30,299 bases of DNA from a virus (IMGVR_UViG_3300042549_001094:1-30299), one strand, 5' to 3'. Numbered from the stretch's first letter, positions 6,164-13,583 are shown. The notes: a model not told the origin generated them from the sequence alone. Made by a program: numbers and translations.

Positions 6164-6254
6164 TAATAACCCTAGTACTTTGAAGGTCATTAGTAATAAC
6201 CTTAGGACTTCAGAGGTTATTAGTGAATAGCCTTAGTACTTCAGAGGGTACTAC
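6164..6254. repeat. Three tandem 30/31-bp repeats (iteron-like)
   Basis: Units start at 6164, 6194 and 6224 and share the pattern TAATAACC-TAGnACTT-nGAGG-n-TTAG. Unit 2 also carries exact 8-bp inverted arms TAATAACC and GGTTATTA; unit 1 has one mismatch in them. The array begins directly after the last DnaA box, as iterons or unwinding elements do in plasmid origins. Confidence 0.75.
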
Positions 6255-6277
6255 ATCGACCCTCACTCTACCTCTAG

Positions 6278-6307
6278 TTGACTAACTAGACGTTGGCTAA
6301 CTAGACC
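6278..6307. repeat. 15-bp tandem duplication
   Basis: TTGACTAACTAGACG (6278-6292) is followed at once by TTGGCTAACTAGACC (6293-6307), with two differences. It lies just downstream of the 30-bp repeats and may be part of the same protein-binding array. Confidence 0.65.
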
Positions 6308-6351
6308 TAGATCATAAGTGTACATATGAGTTTAACTCACAAGCCTGTGTT

Positions 6352-6397
6352 GTGACTACAGAGTTCACATTGTGACTGCTCAGTCTATAAAGTGACT
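6352..6397. repeat. GTGACT motif, three copies at exact 20-bp spacing
   Basis: GTGACT begins at 6352, 6372 and 6392. The first two are extended to TGTGACTRC. Twenty bases are about two helical turns, so a protein binding them would sit on one face of the DNA. The motif is the left half of the CRP-like palindrome at 6632, so the same protein could bind both. Confidence 0.55.
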
Positions 6398-6631
6398 GGG
6401 GGGTATGCCTAATTTTATCAGTTTAATATCTAGGGAGCCTCTGAAGCACACAAAAAAGTAAAACTAAAAAGGATTAATTAGGGACAGATGAAGTAACCAT
6501 AAGTACTTGATTTATAAAATAAAAGTAGTGTAGACTACAAAGTATCTAAAATGTAGGTACTTGTGTGTAAATACAGACACTTTGTACACCTTAGCAAGGG
6601 AACTTCAGCGTAGCGTTAAAGTGAACATATA

Positions 6632-6647
6632 TGTGACTACAATCACA
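6632..6647. promoter_or_regulatory. CRP-like operator TGTGA-N6-TCACA
   Basis: TGTGACTACAATCACA matches the core CRP/FNR-family consensus exactly, with A/T flanks. Its centre lies about 80-82 bases upstream of the expected start of the late promoter at 6685-6713, close to a known class I activator position. Whether host CRP or a phage protein binds is not known. Confidence 0.55.
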
Positions 6648-6684
6648 TAAATGTATAAATATATGTGTATACGACAATAAAAGC

Positions 6685-6713
6685 TTGACAAATAGACATA
6701 AGTATGATACAAT
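6685..6713 (+). promoter_or_regulatory. Strong sigma70 promoter for late genes
   Basis: Perfect -35 TTGACA (6685-6690), 17-base spacer, -10 TACAAT (6708-6713), five of six matches. Transcription should begin near A6720, giving a 250-base leader before the small terminase gene. A weaker -10 (TATAAT at 6908-6913) with a poor -35 follows in the leader. Confidence 0.85.
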
Positions 6714-6740
6714 ATTCTTAATAGGAAATAATTGTGTTTA

Positions 6741-6819
6741 CTAAGTAGCCTGACCCCACTACTAAGTTAAGACTAAGTAGGCTGATATGTATAGCCGAAG
6801 GCGTACACCCTAGTAGGGG
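6741..6819 (+). other. Structured 5' leader of the late transcript
   Basis: A 13-base direct repeat with one mismatch (CTAAGTAGCCTGA at 6741, CTAAGTAGGCTGA at 6773) is followed by a hairpin TGTA-TA-GCC-GAA-GGC-G-TACA (6788-6807) and a CCCTA/TAGGG inverted repeat (6808-6818). The AT-rich stretch 6838-6940 follows. It does not match any riboswitch that I recognise. Confidence 0.4.
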
Positions 6820-6969
6820 AACATAGAAGTTAAATACCACTTAAATTAATTATTATAAGTAATTACTTACTAAGTAAATTAATATTATTATGTCTATGTA
6901 ACTTAAGTATAATGTCTTAGTACTCTATAGTACTATATGTAAAAGTCTCCCCTATAGAGGATAAAGACG

Positions 6970-7374
6970 ATGGAAGTAAAAAATGATAGTGTCTCAATGG
7001 TTATGTCGCCTAAACTACGTGGTAAGGGCAGACCTCCAAAGACTGACCTTCAAGCTGTTAAGAATAGAACGAAGAATAAGGTAGGTAGACCTGTAGGTGA
7101 TGCAGGTAGACTTCAAGAGTTCAAGGAAAGATTACTAGCCACAGGTGGTACTAGAATCCTTGATAAGATGATTCAGATAGCCTTGGATGATGAACATCCC
7201 GGACAGATGGCAGCAATTAAGTTAGCAATGGATAGGATATTACCAGCCTCAGTGTTTGATGCAGCTAAGAGTGGTGGTAGTATGCCTCAGATTAGTATTA
7301 ACATTAGTGGTCTTAATAGTCCTATTGTGTCTACCAACGATCAGTCCTTGGACGAAGATGTGATAGACGTATGA
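6970..7374 (+). CDS. Terminase small subunit (probable)
   Basis: A 134-aa basic protein directly upstream of and overlapping the large terminase (ATGA). Two AT-hook-like motifs, GKGRPPK (18-24) and VGRPVG (38-43), suggest DNA contact. A helical part follows (ILDKMIQIALDDEHPGQMAAIKLAMDRILP), typical of a family of small terminase proteins, then a flexible acidic tail. It would recognise phage DNA and load it onto the packaging motor. Ribosome site AGAGGAT lies seven bases before ATG 6970. Assignment rests on position and pattern; no structure-level proof is visible. Confidence 0.75.
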   Translation: MEVKNDSVSMVMSPKLRGKGRPPKTDLQAVKNRTKNKVGRPVGDAGRLQEFKERLLATGGTRILDKMIQIALDDEHPGQMAAIKLAMDRILPASVFDAAKSGGSMPQISINISGLNSPIVSTNDQSLDEDVIDV

Positions 7375-8645
7375 CACAATTAAACTTCCAACTGCTTAAG
7401 TGGCAGCAAAGTGTCTTTAAAGATACTACTCGCTTTAAAGTGGTAGCTGCAGGACGAAGGTGTGGTAAGTCAAGGTTGTCAGCTGTATCGCTACTGATTG
7501 AAGGTTTAAATTGTCCTGAAGGCTCAGCTGTGATGTATATAGCACCTACCCTAGGACAAGCTAGAACGATTATGTGGGACTTACTACATGACTTGGGTAG
7601 ACCAGTCATTAAAGCAAGTCACATCAATAACTTAGAGATAACACTGATTAATGGTAGGAAGATATTAGTACGAGGTGCAGATAACCCAGATAGTCTTCGA
7701 GGTGTGTCTCTAACCTACGTAGTACTTGATGAGTGTGCTTTCGTAAAAGAAGATACGTGGCAGAAGATCATCAGGGCTTCTCTGTCAGACAAGAAGGGTA
7801 GAGCTTTATTCATATCTACTCCCAGTGGAAGAAACTGGTTCTATGACATCTTTAAGTTAGGTAGCTTTGAAGACAAGGCTGACCAGATAGACGAAGAGTG
7901 GAAGTCATGGCACTTTACCACTCAGGACAATGAGACTATTGATCCTAAGGAGATTGAGGCTGCTAAGAGAACATTGAGTTCCTTTGCATTTAAGCAGGAA
8001 TACCTGTCTAGCTTTGATACTTCAGGTGCAGATGTCTTTAAAGAAGAATGGTTCAAGACTGCTAAGGAACCTCAGTATGGAAGCTACATTGTAGCCATTG
8101 ACTTAGCTGGCTTTGAAGAGGTTGGTAAGAATGCAGGTGCATCTAAGAAGAGATTGGATGAGACAGCTATTGCAGTTGTTAAGTTAAAAGATAATGGTGA
8201 TTGGTGGGTAGATAAGATACAGCATGGTAGATGGGACATCAGAGAAACTGCTGTGAACATCTTGAAGATTGTAAGAGACTATCAACCAACAGCTGTAGGT
8301 ATTGAGCGAGGAGCATTGAAGAATGCAGTACTGCCCTACCTAACTGACTTGATGAGGAAGAATAACATCTACTCACACATTCAGGACTTAACTCATGGTA
8401 ACAAGAAGAAAGCTGATAGGGTTGTCTGGAGCTTACAAGGTCGTATGGAACATGGAAGGGTATCCTTCAATGAGTCTGAGGACTGGAGTGAGTTTAAGGA
8501 TCAACTGATTATGTTCCCCACAGCTGGTGTACATGATGACTTGGTGGATGCACTAAGTTACATTGACCAGCTGGCTATTGCTTCCTATAACTCTGATTAT
8601 GAAGAAGATGAGTGGGAAGTTTATGACAAGATTGCAGGTTATTAA
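7371..8645 (+). CDS. terL: Terminase large subunit (packaging ATPase-nuclease)
   Basis: This 424-aa motor pumps DNA into the prohead and cuts it. The ATPase has a Walker A-like AGRRCGKS (27-34), Walker B YVVLDE (116-121) with the catalytic glutamate E121, and the coupling motif STPSG (149-153). The C-terminal RNase H-like nuclease shows an acidic strand IVAIDLAG, the GIERGALKNAVLPYL stretch and a last motif GVHDDLVDALSY with paired aspartates. Length fits the usual 400-600 residues for podovirus TerL. The start at 7371 overlaps the small subunit by four bases, and the gene is followed 11 bases later by the portal gene. Confidence 0.96.
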   Translation: MTQLNFQLLKWQQSVFKDTTRFKVVAAGRRCGKSRLSAVSLLIEGLNCPEGSAVMYIAPTLGQARTIMWDLLHDLGRPVIKASHINNLEITLINGRKILVRGADNPDSLRGVSLTYVVLDECAFVKEDTWQKIIRASLSDKKGRALFISTPSGRNWFYDIFKLGSFEDKADQIDEEWKSWHFTTQDNETIDPKEIEAAKRTLSSFAFKQEYLSSFDTSGADVFKEEWFKTAKEPQYGSYIVAIDLAGFEEVGKNAGASKKRLDETAIAVVKLKDNGDWWVDKIQHGRWDIRETAVNILKIVRDYQPTAVGIERGALKNAVLPYLTDLMRKNNIYSHIQDLTHGNKKKADRVVWSLQGRMEHGRVSFNESEDWSEFKDQLIMFPTAGVHDDLVDALSYIDQLAIASYNSDYEEDEWEVYDKIAGY

Positions 8646-8656
8646 GGATACACATT

Positions 8657-10672
8657 ATGGCATCGGATGAAATCGGTAAAGACAGTCCCTTTGAGGAACC
8701 TACAGAGTCTGAGAAGGAACTAACCTCTTGGATTGTTGACCACACAGACCGCTGGCGTGACCACCGAGATGCTAACTACATTGACTTGTGGGAAGAGTAT
8801 GAGCGTATTTTCCGAGGTCAGTGGGCTGCTGAGGATAAGCAACGTGAGTCAGAGCGTAGCCGTATTATCTCCCCAGCTTCTCAGCAAGCTGTTGAGACTC
8901 GCCATGCTGAGATCATGGAAGCTATCTTTGGTCAGGGTGAGTTCTTTGACATACAAGATGACGTTAAAGATGTCAACGGTAATCCCTTTGATGTTGAACA
9001 AATCAAGGTTCAACTACACGAAGACTTCAAGAGAGATAAGATTAAGAAGTCAGTTGACCAGATTGAGTTAATGGCTGAGATTTATGGTACAGGTATTGGT
9101 GAAATCATTGTTAAGTCTGAGAAAGAATATACACCCTCTACTCAAGCCATCCCCGGCATTGCTAACGCAGCAGCTATTGGAGTTCAAGAGAAGGATAGGG
9201 TTGCAGTTAAGATCAAGCCTGTCAATCCTAAAAACTTCCTTATTGATCCTAATGCTGATTCTATTGACGATGCTCTGGGCGTTGCTATCGAGAAGTACGT
9301 TTCCATTCACAAGATTGTTGAAGGTATTGAGAGTGGTATTTACAAGAAAGTAGACATCACACCTCAGTTTGATGATGACAAGTTAGAAGCTACACAAGAT
9401 CTGCGTAACTTTGAAGACGATAAAGTTAAGTTGTTAACTTATTATGGATTGGTTCCTCGTGAGTACTTAGAAGAAATGGAAGAGGGCGATACTGAGATCA
9501 CAGACCTGTTCCCAGATGACTCAGTAGCTGATAACCACTCTGACTTGGTAGAAGCTATTATTGTGATTGCCAATGACTCAGTACTTTTAAAGGCTGAAGC
9601 TAATCCTTACATGATGAAGGATAGACCAGTTATTGCCTACCAAGACGATACAGTGCCCGGAAGGTTCTGGGGTAGGGGTACGATGGAGAAAGCCTACAAT
9701 ATGCAGAAAGCTATTGATGGTCAGCTTCGTGCTCACTTAGACTCTCTAGCCCTCACCACAGCACCTATGATTGCTATGGACGCTACAAGGCTTCCACGTG
9801 GTGCTAAGTTTGAGATTAAGCCCGGTAAGGCTATCTTGACCAATGGTGCACCTTCTGAGATATTGTATCCCTTTAAGTTTGGTCAAACTGATGGTAACTC
9901 AGTAGCTGCAGCGCAGAACTTTGAACGTATGCTCTTGCAAGCTACAGGTACAGTTGACAGTGCAGGTATGCCATCTAACGTACCCCGTGACGCAGGTGCT
10001 GGTGGTATGTCAATGGCTATGGCTGGTATCATCAAGAAGTACAAACGTACATTGAGTAACTTCCAAGAAGACTTCATGATCCCGTTCATCAATAAGGCTG
10101 CATTCCGTTATATGCAGTTTGATAGTGAGCGTTATCCTTCAGTTGACATGACCTTTATCCCCACAGCTACCTTGGGTATCTTGGCACGAGAGTTTGAACA
10201 ACAACAGATGATTGGTTTGTTGCAGACACTTGGCCCTAATACACCAGTATTGCCATTGATCCTTAAAGGTATCTTGCAGAACAGCTCATTGTCTAACCGT
10301 GGTGAACTGATGCAAGCTTTAGAGCAGATGTCTCAGCCTAACCCACAAGCTGCTGAGGCTCAACAGATGCAACAACAAGCTGCAATGGAGCTGGCACAGG
10401 CTCAAGTGGCTGATCTGCAGTCTAAAGCTCAAAAGCAACAGGCTGAAGCTCAGAAAACCATGATGGAAGCTCAGATGATTCCTGAAGAACAGCGTGTAAA
10501 GCTTGTTCAGGCAGCATCTACTAACCTAGATAAGGGTGATGACTTTGAGAAACGTCTGAAACTGGCTGACATGATGCTTAAAGAGAAGCAAGTTAACCTA
10601 AAAGCTGCTGATATTGCCTCAAATGAGCGTATTGCAAGCCTCCAGATGGCAAATAGATCAATGAAACGATAG
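8657..10672 (+). CDS. Portal (head-tail connector) protein
   Basis: 671 residues, directly after the large terminase, in the standard packaging order. The N-terminus is charged and helical (TSWIVDHTDRWRDHRDANY...), followed by a long mixed core that includes GRGTMEKAYNMQKAIDGQLRAHLDS, typical of podovirus portals. From about residue 560 to the end it is rich in Q, A, E and K (QAAEAQQMQQQAAMELAQAQ), a long coiled-coil barrel that in P22-type portals projects into the capsid. A dodecameric ring that docks the terminase and later the tail is known for the family. Ribosome site AAGGAT precedes ATG 8657. Confidence 0.9.
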   Translation: MASDEIGKDSPFEEPTESEKELTSWIVDHTDRWRDHRDANYIDLWEEYERIFRGQWAAEDKQRESERSRIISPASQQAVETRHAEIMEAIFGQGEFFDIQDDVKDVNGNPFDVEQIKVQLHEDFKRDKIKKSVDQIELMAEIYGTGIGEIIVKSEKEYTPSTQAIPGIANAAAIGVQEKDRVAVKIKPVNPKNFLIDPNADSIDDALGVAIEKYVSIHKIVEGIESGIYKKVDITPQFDDDKLEATQDLRNFEDDKVKLLTYYGLVPREYLEEMEEGDTEITDLFPDDSVADNHSDLVEAIIVIANDSVLLKAEANPYMMKDRPVIAYQDDTVPGRFWGRGTMEKAYNMQKAIDGQLRAHLDSLALTTAPMIAMDATRLPRGAKFEIKPGKAILTNGAPSEILYPFKFGQTDGNSVAAAQNFERMLLQATGTVDSAGMPSNVPRDAGAGGMSMAMAGIIKKYKRTLSNFQEDFMIPFINKAAFRYMQFDSERYPSVDMTFIPTATLGILAREFEQQQMIGLLQTLGPNTPVLPLILKGILQNSSLSNRGELMQALEQMSQPNPQAAEAQQMQQQAAMELAQAQVADLQSKAQKQQAEAQKTMMEAQMIPEEQRVKLVQAASTNLDKGDDFEKRLKLADMMLKEKQVNLKAADIASNERIASLQMANRSMKR

Positions 10673-10679
10673 ATTTTAC

Positions 10680-10708
10680 TTGACAAAGTGTTGTTTTTAT
10701 GCTACAAT
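10680..10708 (+). promoter_or_regulatory. Strong internal sigma70 promoter before capsid genes
   Basis: TTGACA (10680-10685), 17 bases, TACAAT (10703-10708). It starts eight bases after the portal stop and would raise expression of scaffold and capsid. A 12-bp palindrome ACTTATATAAGT (10712-10723) overlaps the likely start point and may be an operator. Confidence 0.85.
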
Positions 10709-10745
10709 AACACTTATATAAGTTATTAATAAAAGGATAAGCCAA

Positions 10746-10979
10746 ATGGCCCCTGATTTACAGAAATATTACGAAGAAACCTTCAATACCATGAGTACTG
10801 AGGGTTGGAAGTACCTCATAGAGGACTTTGAAGAGATTAAGGCTAGTTTAAACAATCTTTCTACTGTCGACGATACACAAACACTATATTATCGTAAGGG
10901 ACAGCTAGATATTATTGAATTAGTTTTAGGGCGTAAAGCTGTGTGTGAGAAGGTATATGAGGAGTTAGAAGATGAGTAA
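10746..10979 (+). CDS. Hypothetical acidic protein, 77 aa
   Basis: A helical, acidic protein (MAPDLQKYYEETFNTMSTEGWKYL...) ending in YRKGQLDIIELVLG and an acidic tail. I recall the pattern STEGWK...YRKGQLDI from short proteins located between portal and scaffold in many marine and freshwater podoviruses, without known function. Good AAGGAT ribosome site; first gene after the promoter at 10680. Ends with an 8-base overlap with the next gene. A head-assembly role is inferred from position. Confidence 0.72.
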   Translation: MAPDLQKYYEETFNTMSTEGWKYLIEDFEEIKASLNNLSTVDDTQTLYYRKGQLDIIELVLGRKAVCEKVYEELEDE

Positions 10980-11220
10980 ACGCATCTATGACTTCCATTG
11001 TCCTAACGATCACATAACTGAATCGCTGGTTGATAGCGATCATACCACTGCTAAATGTAAGGTATGTAGTAAGGACGCTATCAGGGTTGTATCCTCCCCA
11101 AGGATAAAGCTGGATGGTTGCTCAGGCGATTTCCCTTCAGCTTCCGATAGGTGGGTACAAGTACGGGCTGAAAAGCTCAGTCAGGAACAGAAGCAGAACG
11201 CATCCCACGTGGGTGACTAA
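10972..11220 (+). CDS. Small zinc-ribbon protein (FmdB-like), 82 aa
   Basis: C10-x3-H14 and C29-x2-C32 form a probable zinc ribbon near the N-terminus (FHCPNDH..., CKVCSKDAIRVVSSPRIKLDGCSGDFPSASDRWVQ). The segment after the ribbon (RIKLDGCSGDFPSASDRW) is typical of FmdB-like small phage proteins found near capsid genes. The C-terminus is polar. The start overlaps the previous gene by eight bases. Function in phages is not established; regulation or head assembly are both possible. Confidence 0.72.
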   Translation: MSKRIYDFHCPNDHITESLVDSDHTTAKCKVCSKDAIRVVSSPRIKLDGCSGDFPSASDRWVQVRAEKLSQEQKQNASHVGD

Positions 11221-11277
11221 CTCTGAATTCATTTATAACACTCCTAAAACCCATATAGGGCAGGACGAAAGGTAGGT

Positions 11278-12054
11278 ATGGCTCTCATTGAACAAGAAGA
11301 ATTGGGACAAAGCGAATTTGATGCAGTAGATGAACAACAGGCAGCAAGGCAACAAGCACCTGTAGAACAACAACAAGTCTCTAATGTTCCCGACAAGTAT
11401 CGGGGTAAAAGCTTAGAAGACATCGTGACAATGCACCAAGAAGCTGAAAAGCTAATTGGAAGGCAAGCTCAAGAAGTTGGTGAAGTTCGTAGATTAGCAG
11501 ATGAGCTTTTGAAACAGCAACTCTCCTCTAAACAAGTACAGCCTGCAGTAGTAGAGAATGAGGTAGACTTCTTTGAAGATCCTCAGTCAGCGATTCGTAA
11601 AGCAGTATCAAATCATCCTGATGTATTAGCAGCTAAACAAGCTTCATCACAACTTCGACAAATTCAGACACAAGCAATGCTCAACAAGAAGCATCCTGAC
11701 TTTGTAGATATTGTACGTGACGGTGAGTTTATTGACTGGGTTAAAGCCTCTCCCATGAGACTTAATATCTATGCAATGGCTGATGCTAATTATGATTTTA
11801 ATGCTGCAGATGAATTACTCACGACATTTAAACAGATCCGCACATCTAAGACACAACAAACCACTGATGCCGGAAATGCTGTACGCAGGCAAAACTTGTC
11901 AGCAGCATCTGTAGATGTTGGAGGGACTGGTGAATCATCTAAGAAAGTATATCGTCGTGCCGACCTTATCCGGCTACGTATGACAGATCCTAACCGTTAT
12001 GAAGCACTTGAGCCTGAAATTCGAGCAGCTTATAATGAGGGACGGGTTAAATAA
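11278..12054 (+). CDS. Scaffolding (capsid assembly) protein
   Basis: 258 residues, directly upstream of the major capsid protein, the usual place for podovirus scaffolds. It is acidic at the N-terminus, rich in Q and E, with a disordered beginning (QQAARQQAPVEQQQ), the motif VPDKYRGKSLEDIVTMHQEAEKLIGRQAQEVGEVR that is frequent in podovirus scaffolds, a helical middle, and a basic C-terminal end (ADLIRLRMTDPNRYEALEPEIRAAYNEGRVK), which in T7 and P22 scaffolds binds the coat. It guides prohead assembly and is then lost. Start has AAAGGTAGGT just before ATG 11278. Confidence 0.88.
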   Translation: MALIEQEELGQSEFDAVDEQQAARQQAPVEQQQVSNVPDKYRGKSLEDIVTMHQEAEKLIGRQAQEVGEVRRLADELLKQQLSSKQVQPAVVENEVDFFEDPQSAIRKAVSNHPDVLAAKQASSQLRQIQTQAMLNKKHPDFVDIVRDGEFIDWVKASPMRLNIYAMADANYDFNAADELLTTFKQIRTSKTQQTTDAGNAVRRQNLSAASVDVGGTGESSKKVYRRADLIRLRMTDPNRYEALEPEIRAAYNEGRVK

Positions 12055-12091
12055 CTTTTTAAATTAATTATATTCTTTAGGAGAATTAAAA

Positions 12092-13018
12092 ATGGCTTTA
12101 GGTACAGATCACGTCACGCGGACAACCGCAGACAAGTTCATCCCAGAAATCTGGAGTGATGAAATCATTGCAACATACAAGAAGAACTTGGTGTTGGCAA
12201 ACTTGGTTAAGAAAATGACCTTCAAGGGTAAGAAAGGTGACACCGTTCACATTCCTTCACCTACACGTGGCAGTGCTTCAGTTAAAGCAGCTTCAACTCA
12301 GGTAACACTGATTGCAGCTACTGAATCAGAAGTTGTTGTTTCTATCGACCAGCACTATGAGTACAGCCGCTTGATTGAGGACATCGTCGAAGCTCAAGCT
12401 TTGTCTTCACTGCGTAACTTCTACACTGAAGATGCTGGCTATGCTTTGGCTCGTCAAGTTGATACATCATTGATCCAAATTGGTCGTTCTGTTCAAGGTG
12501 GTGGCGGTACATCTGCTTACTCAGGTGCTTTCTCAGGTGCTGATGGTACTACAGCTTATGTTGGTGGTTCTACTAACACAGGTTTGGGTGCTCTCACTGA
12601 TGCAGCGATTCGTCGTTCCATTCAGCGTTTGGATGACAATGACGTTCCTATGGATGGACGTTTCCTTGCTATCCCACCTTCAAGCCGTAACACTTTGATG
12701 GGCTTGGCTCGTTACACTGAACAAGCTTTTGTTGGTGAAATGGGTAATAACAACACCATTCGTAACGGTGAAATTGGTAACTTGTACGGTGTTCCCGTGT
12801 TTGTTACTTCTAATGCTGATACTACTAACGGTACTACAGCTTGCCGTATTGCACTGTTGGCTCATAAAGACTTCGCAGTCTTCGTTGAGCAAGTTGGTGT
12901 ACGTTCACAGACTCAGTACAAACAAGAGTACCTCGGTACATTGTTCACAGCTGACACACTGTATGGCGTGAAAGAACTGCGTGACGGTTCAGCAGTTGCT
13001 TTGGCTGTTCCAGCCTAA
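12092..13018 (+). CDS. Major capsid protein
   Basis: 308 residues, HK97-fold type by context. The N-terminal stretch KFIPEIWSDEIIATYKKNLVLANLVKKM followed by KGDTVHIPSPTRGSA is a pattern I recognise from podovirus coat proteins. Glycine-rich loops (VQGGGGTSAYSGAFSGADGT) near residues 130-160 suggest surface loops. It forms the icosahedral shell on the scaffold. A strong AGGAGAA ribosome site precedes ATG 12092 and codon use is rich in GGT, GCT and CGT, fitting high expression. A terminator follows directly. Confidence 0.92.
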   Translation: MALGTDHVTRTTADKFIPEIWSDEIIATYKKNLVLANLVKKMTFKGKKGDTVHIPSPTRGSASVKAASTQVTLIAATESEVVVSIDQHYEYSRLIEDIVEAQALSSLRNFYTEDAGYALARQVDTSLIQIGRSVQGGGGTSAYSGAFSGADGTTAYVGGSTNTGLGALTDAAIRRSIQRLDDNDVPMDGRFLAIPPSSRNTLMGLARYTEQAFVGEMGNNNTIRNGEIGNLYGVPVFVTSNADTTNGTTACRIALLAHKDFAVFVEQVGVRSQTQYKQEYLGTLFTADTLYGVKELRDGSAVALAVPA

Positions 13019-13027
13019 GTGATAGAG

Positions 13028-13058
13028 GGTTCCCACTGTAATAGGTGGGAGCCTTTTT
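13028..13058 (+). terminator. Rho-independent terminator after the capsid gene
   Basis: A 9-bp stem with one G-T wobble (GGTTCCCAC at 13028-13036, GTGGGAGCC at 13045-13053) with an 8-base loop, then TTTTT (13054-13058). Ten bases after the capsid stop; probably partial, since tail genes follow without a strong promoter, as at the capsid terminator of T7. Confidence 0.88.
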
Positions 13059-13096
13059 AATGTGCTTTATAAAGCATATCAGAAAGGTAACATAGT

Positions 13097-13273
13097 ATGA
13101 AATTTAAATGTAAGCAAACTAATCTAGTCTACAACTTTGAACACGCAGTTGATATTGCTTCTATGTTGAAGCACCCTGACTATGAGGAAGTAGTTGAACA
13201 AGCTGAACCTGTGGTAGCAACTAAAGCAACTAAGAAAACAGTAAAACAAGATGAAACCAGTATCGACGGGTAA
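13097..13273 (+). CDS. Small hypothetical protein after the capsid gene, 58 aa
   Basis: The protein MKFKCKQTNLVYNFEHAVDIASMLKHPDYEEVVEQ... has an N-terminal domain of about 35 residues and a lysine/alanine/threonine-rich tail. I recall similar short proteins (MK-x-K-C-KQTG-x-VYEF...HPDY) just downstream of capsid genes in podoviruses. AAAGG lies about nine bases before ATG 13097. It overlaps the next gene by 23 bases. Possibly a minor virion or head-completion part, from position only. Confidence 0.66.
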   Translation: MKFKCKQTNLVYNFEHAVDIASMLKHPDYEEVVEQAEPVVATKATKKTVKQDETSIDG

Positions 13274-13583
13274 TGTTCTTACTGCAGCAACGCAGACTAC
13301 TATTTTCACAGTACCCACTGGTTACTATGCTAGATGGACTCTTTGTTACGTTGTAAACCATTCAGGTAATAATAAATTTATTGATGTTGTGTGGTATGAC
13401 GCAAGCACAGCAACTGAAGTTCACGTATTTGATAACTATGTGTTAACTGCTACTCAGTTTGTTAAATTTAATGATGGTGCTTATGTTGTTCTTGAAGAGG
13501 GCGATCAAGTTCGAGCAACGTCTGAGACTGGCTCCATAATGAATACTATTAACACGTTTGAGTTATACAGAAAAGGCGAATAA
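13251..13583 (+). CDS. Small virion structural protein (probable), 110 aa
   Basis: A beta-rich protein: repeated strands such as TTIFTVPTGYYARWTLCYVVNHSG and KFIDVVWYDASTATEVHVFDNY, ending VLEEGDQVRATSETGSIMNTINTFELYRKG. The pattern VPTGYYA-x-W...VVLEEGDQ(I/V)R is one that I recall from virion proteins of unknown place in podoviruses. It probably forms a jelly-roll or beta-sandwich, perhaps head or tail decoration. It begins 23 bases inside the preceding gene and ends just before the next start. Confidence 0.68.
   Translation: MKPVSTGNVLTAATQTTIFTVPTGYYARWTLCYVVNHSGNNKFIDVVWYDASTATEVHVFDNYVLTATQFVKFNDGAYVVLEEGDQVRATSETGSIMNTINTFELYRKGE

Larger units (their letters stand above)
5827..6969. 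other. Gene-free central control region (putative origin plus divergent promoters)
   Basis: No open frame here has both a ribosome site and protein-like composition. The stretch separates the leftward early genes from the rightward late genes and is crowded with sites: DnaA boxes (6066-6162), 30-bp tandem repeats (6164-6254), a 15-bp tandem duplication (6278-6307), GTGACT at 20-bp spacing (6352-6397), a copy of the leftward-promoter 15-mer (6534-6548), a CRP-like palindrome (6632-6647), a strong promoter (6685-6713) and a structured 250-base leader. I did not find a convincing leftward promoter for the 5826 gene. Confidence 0.75.

Noticed and set aside
6788-6807. Leader hairpin as part of a tRNA or known riboswitch
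   Set aside because: No cloverleaf, no T-arm GTTC pattern, and no match to riboswitch cores that I know.
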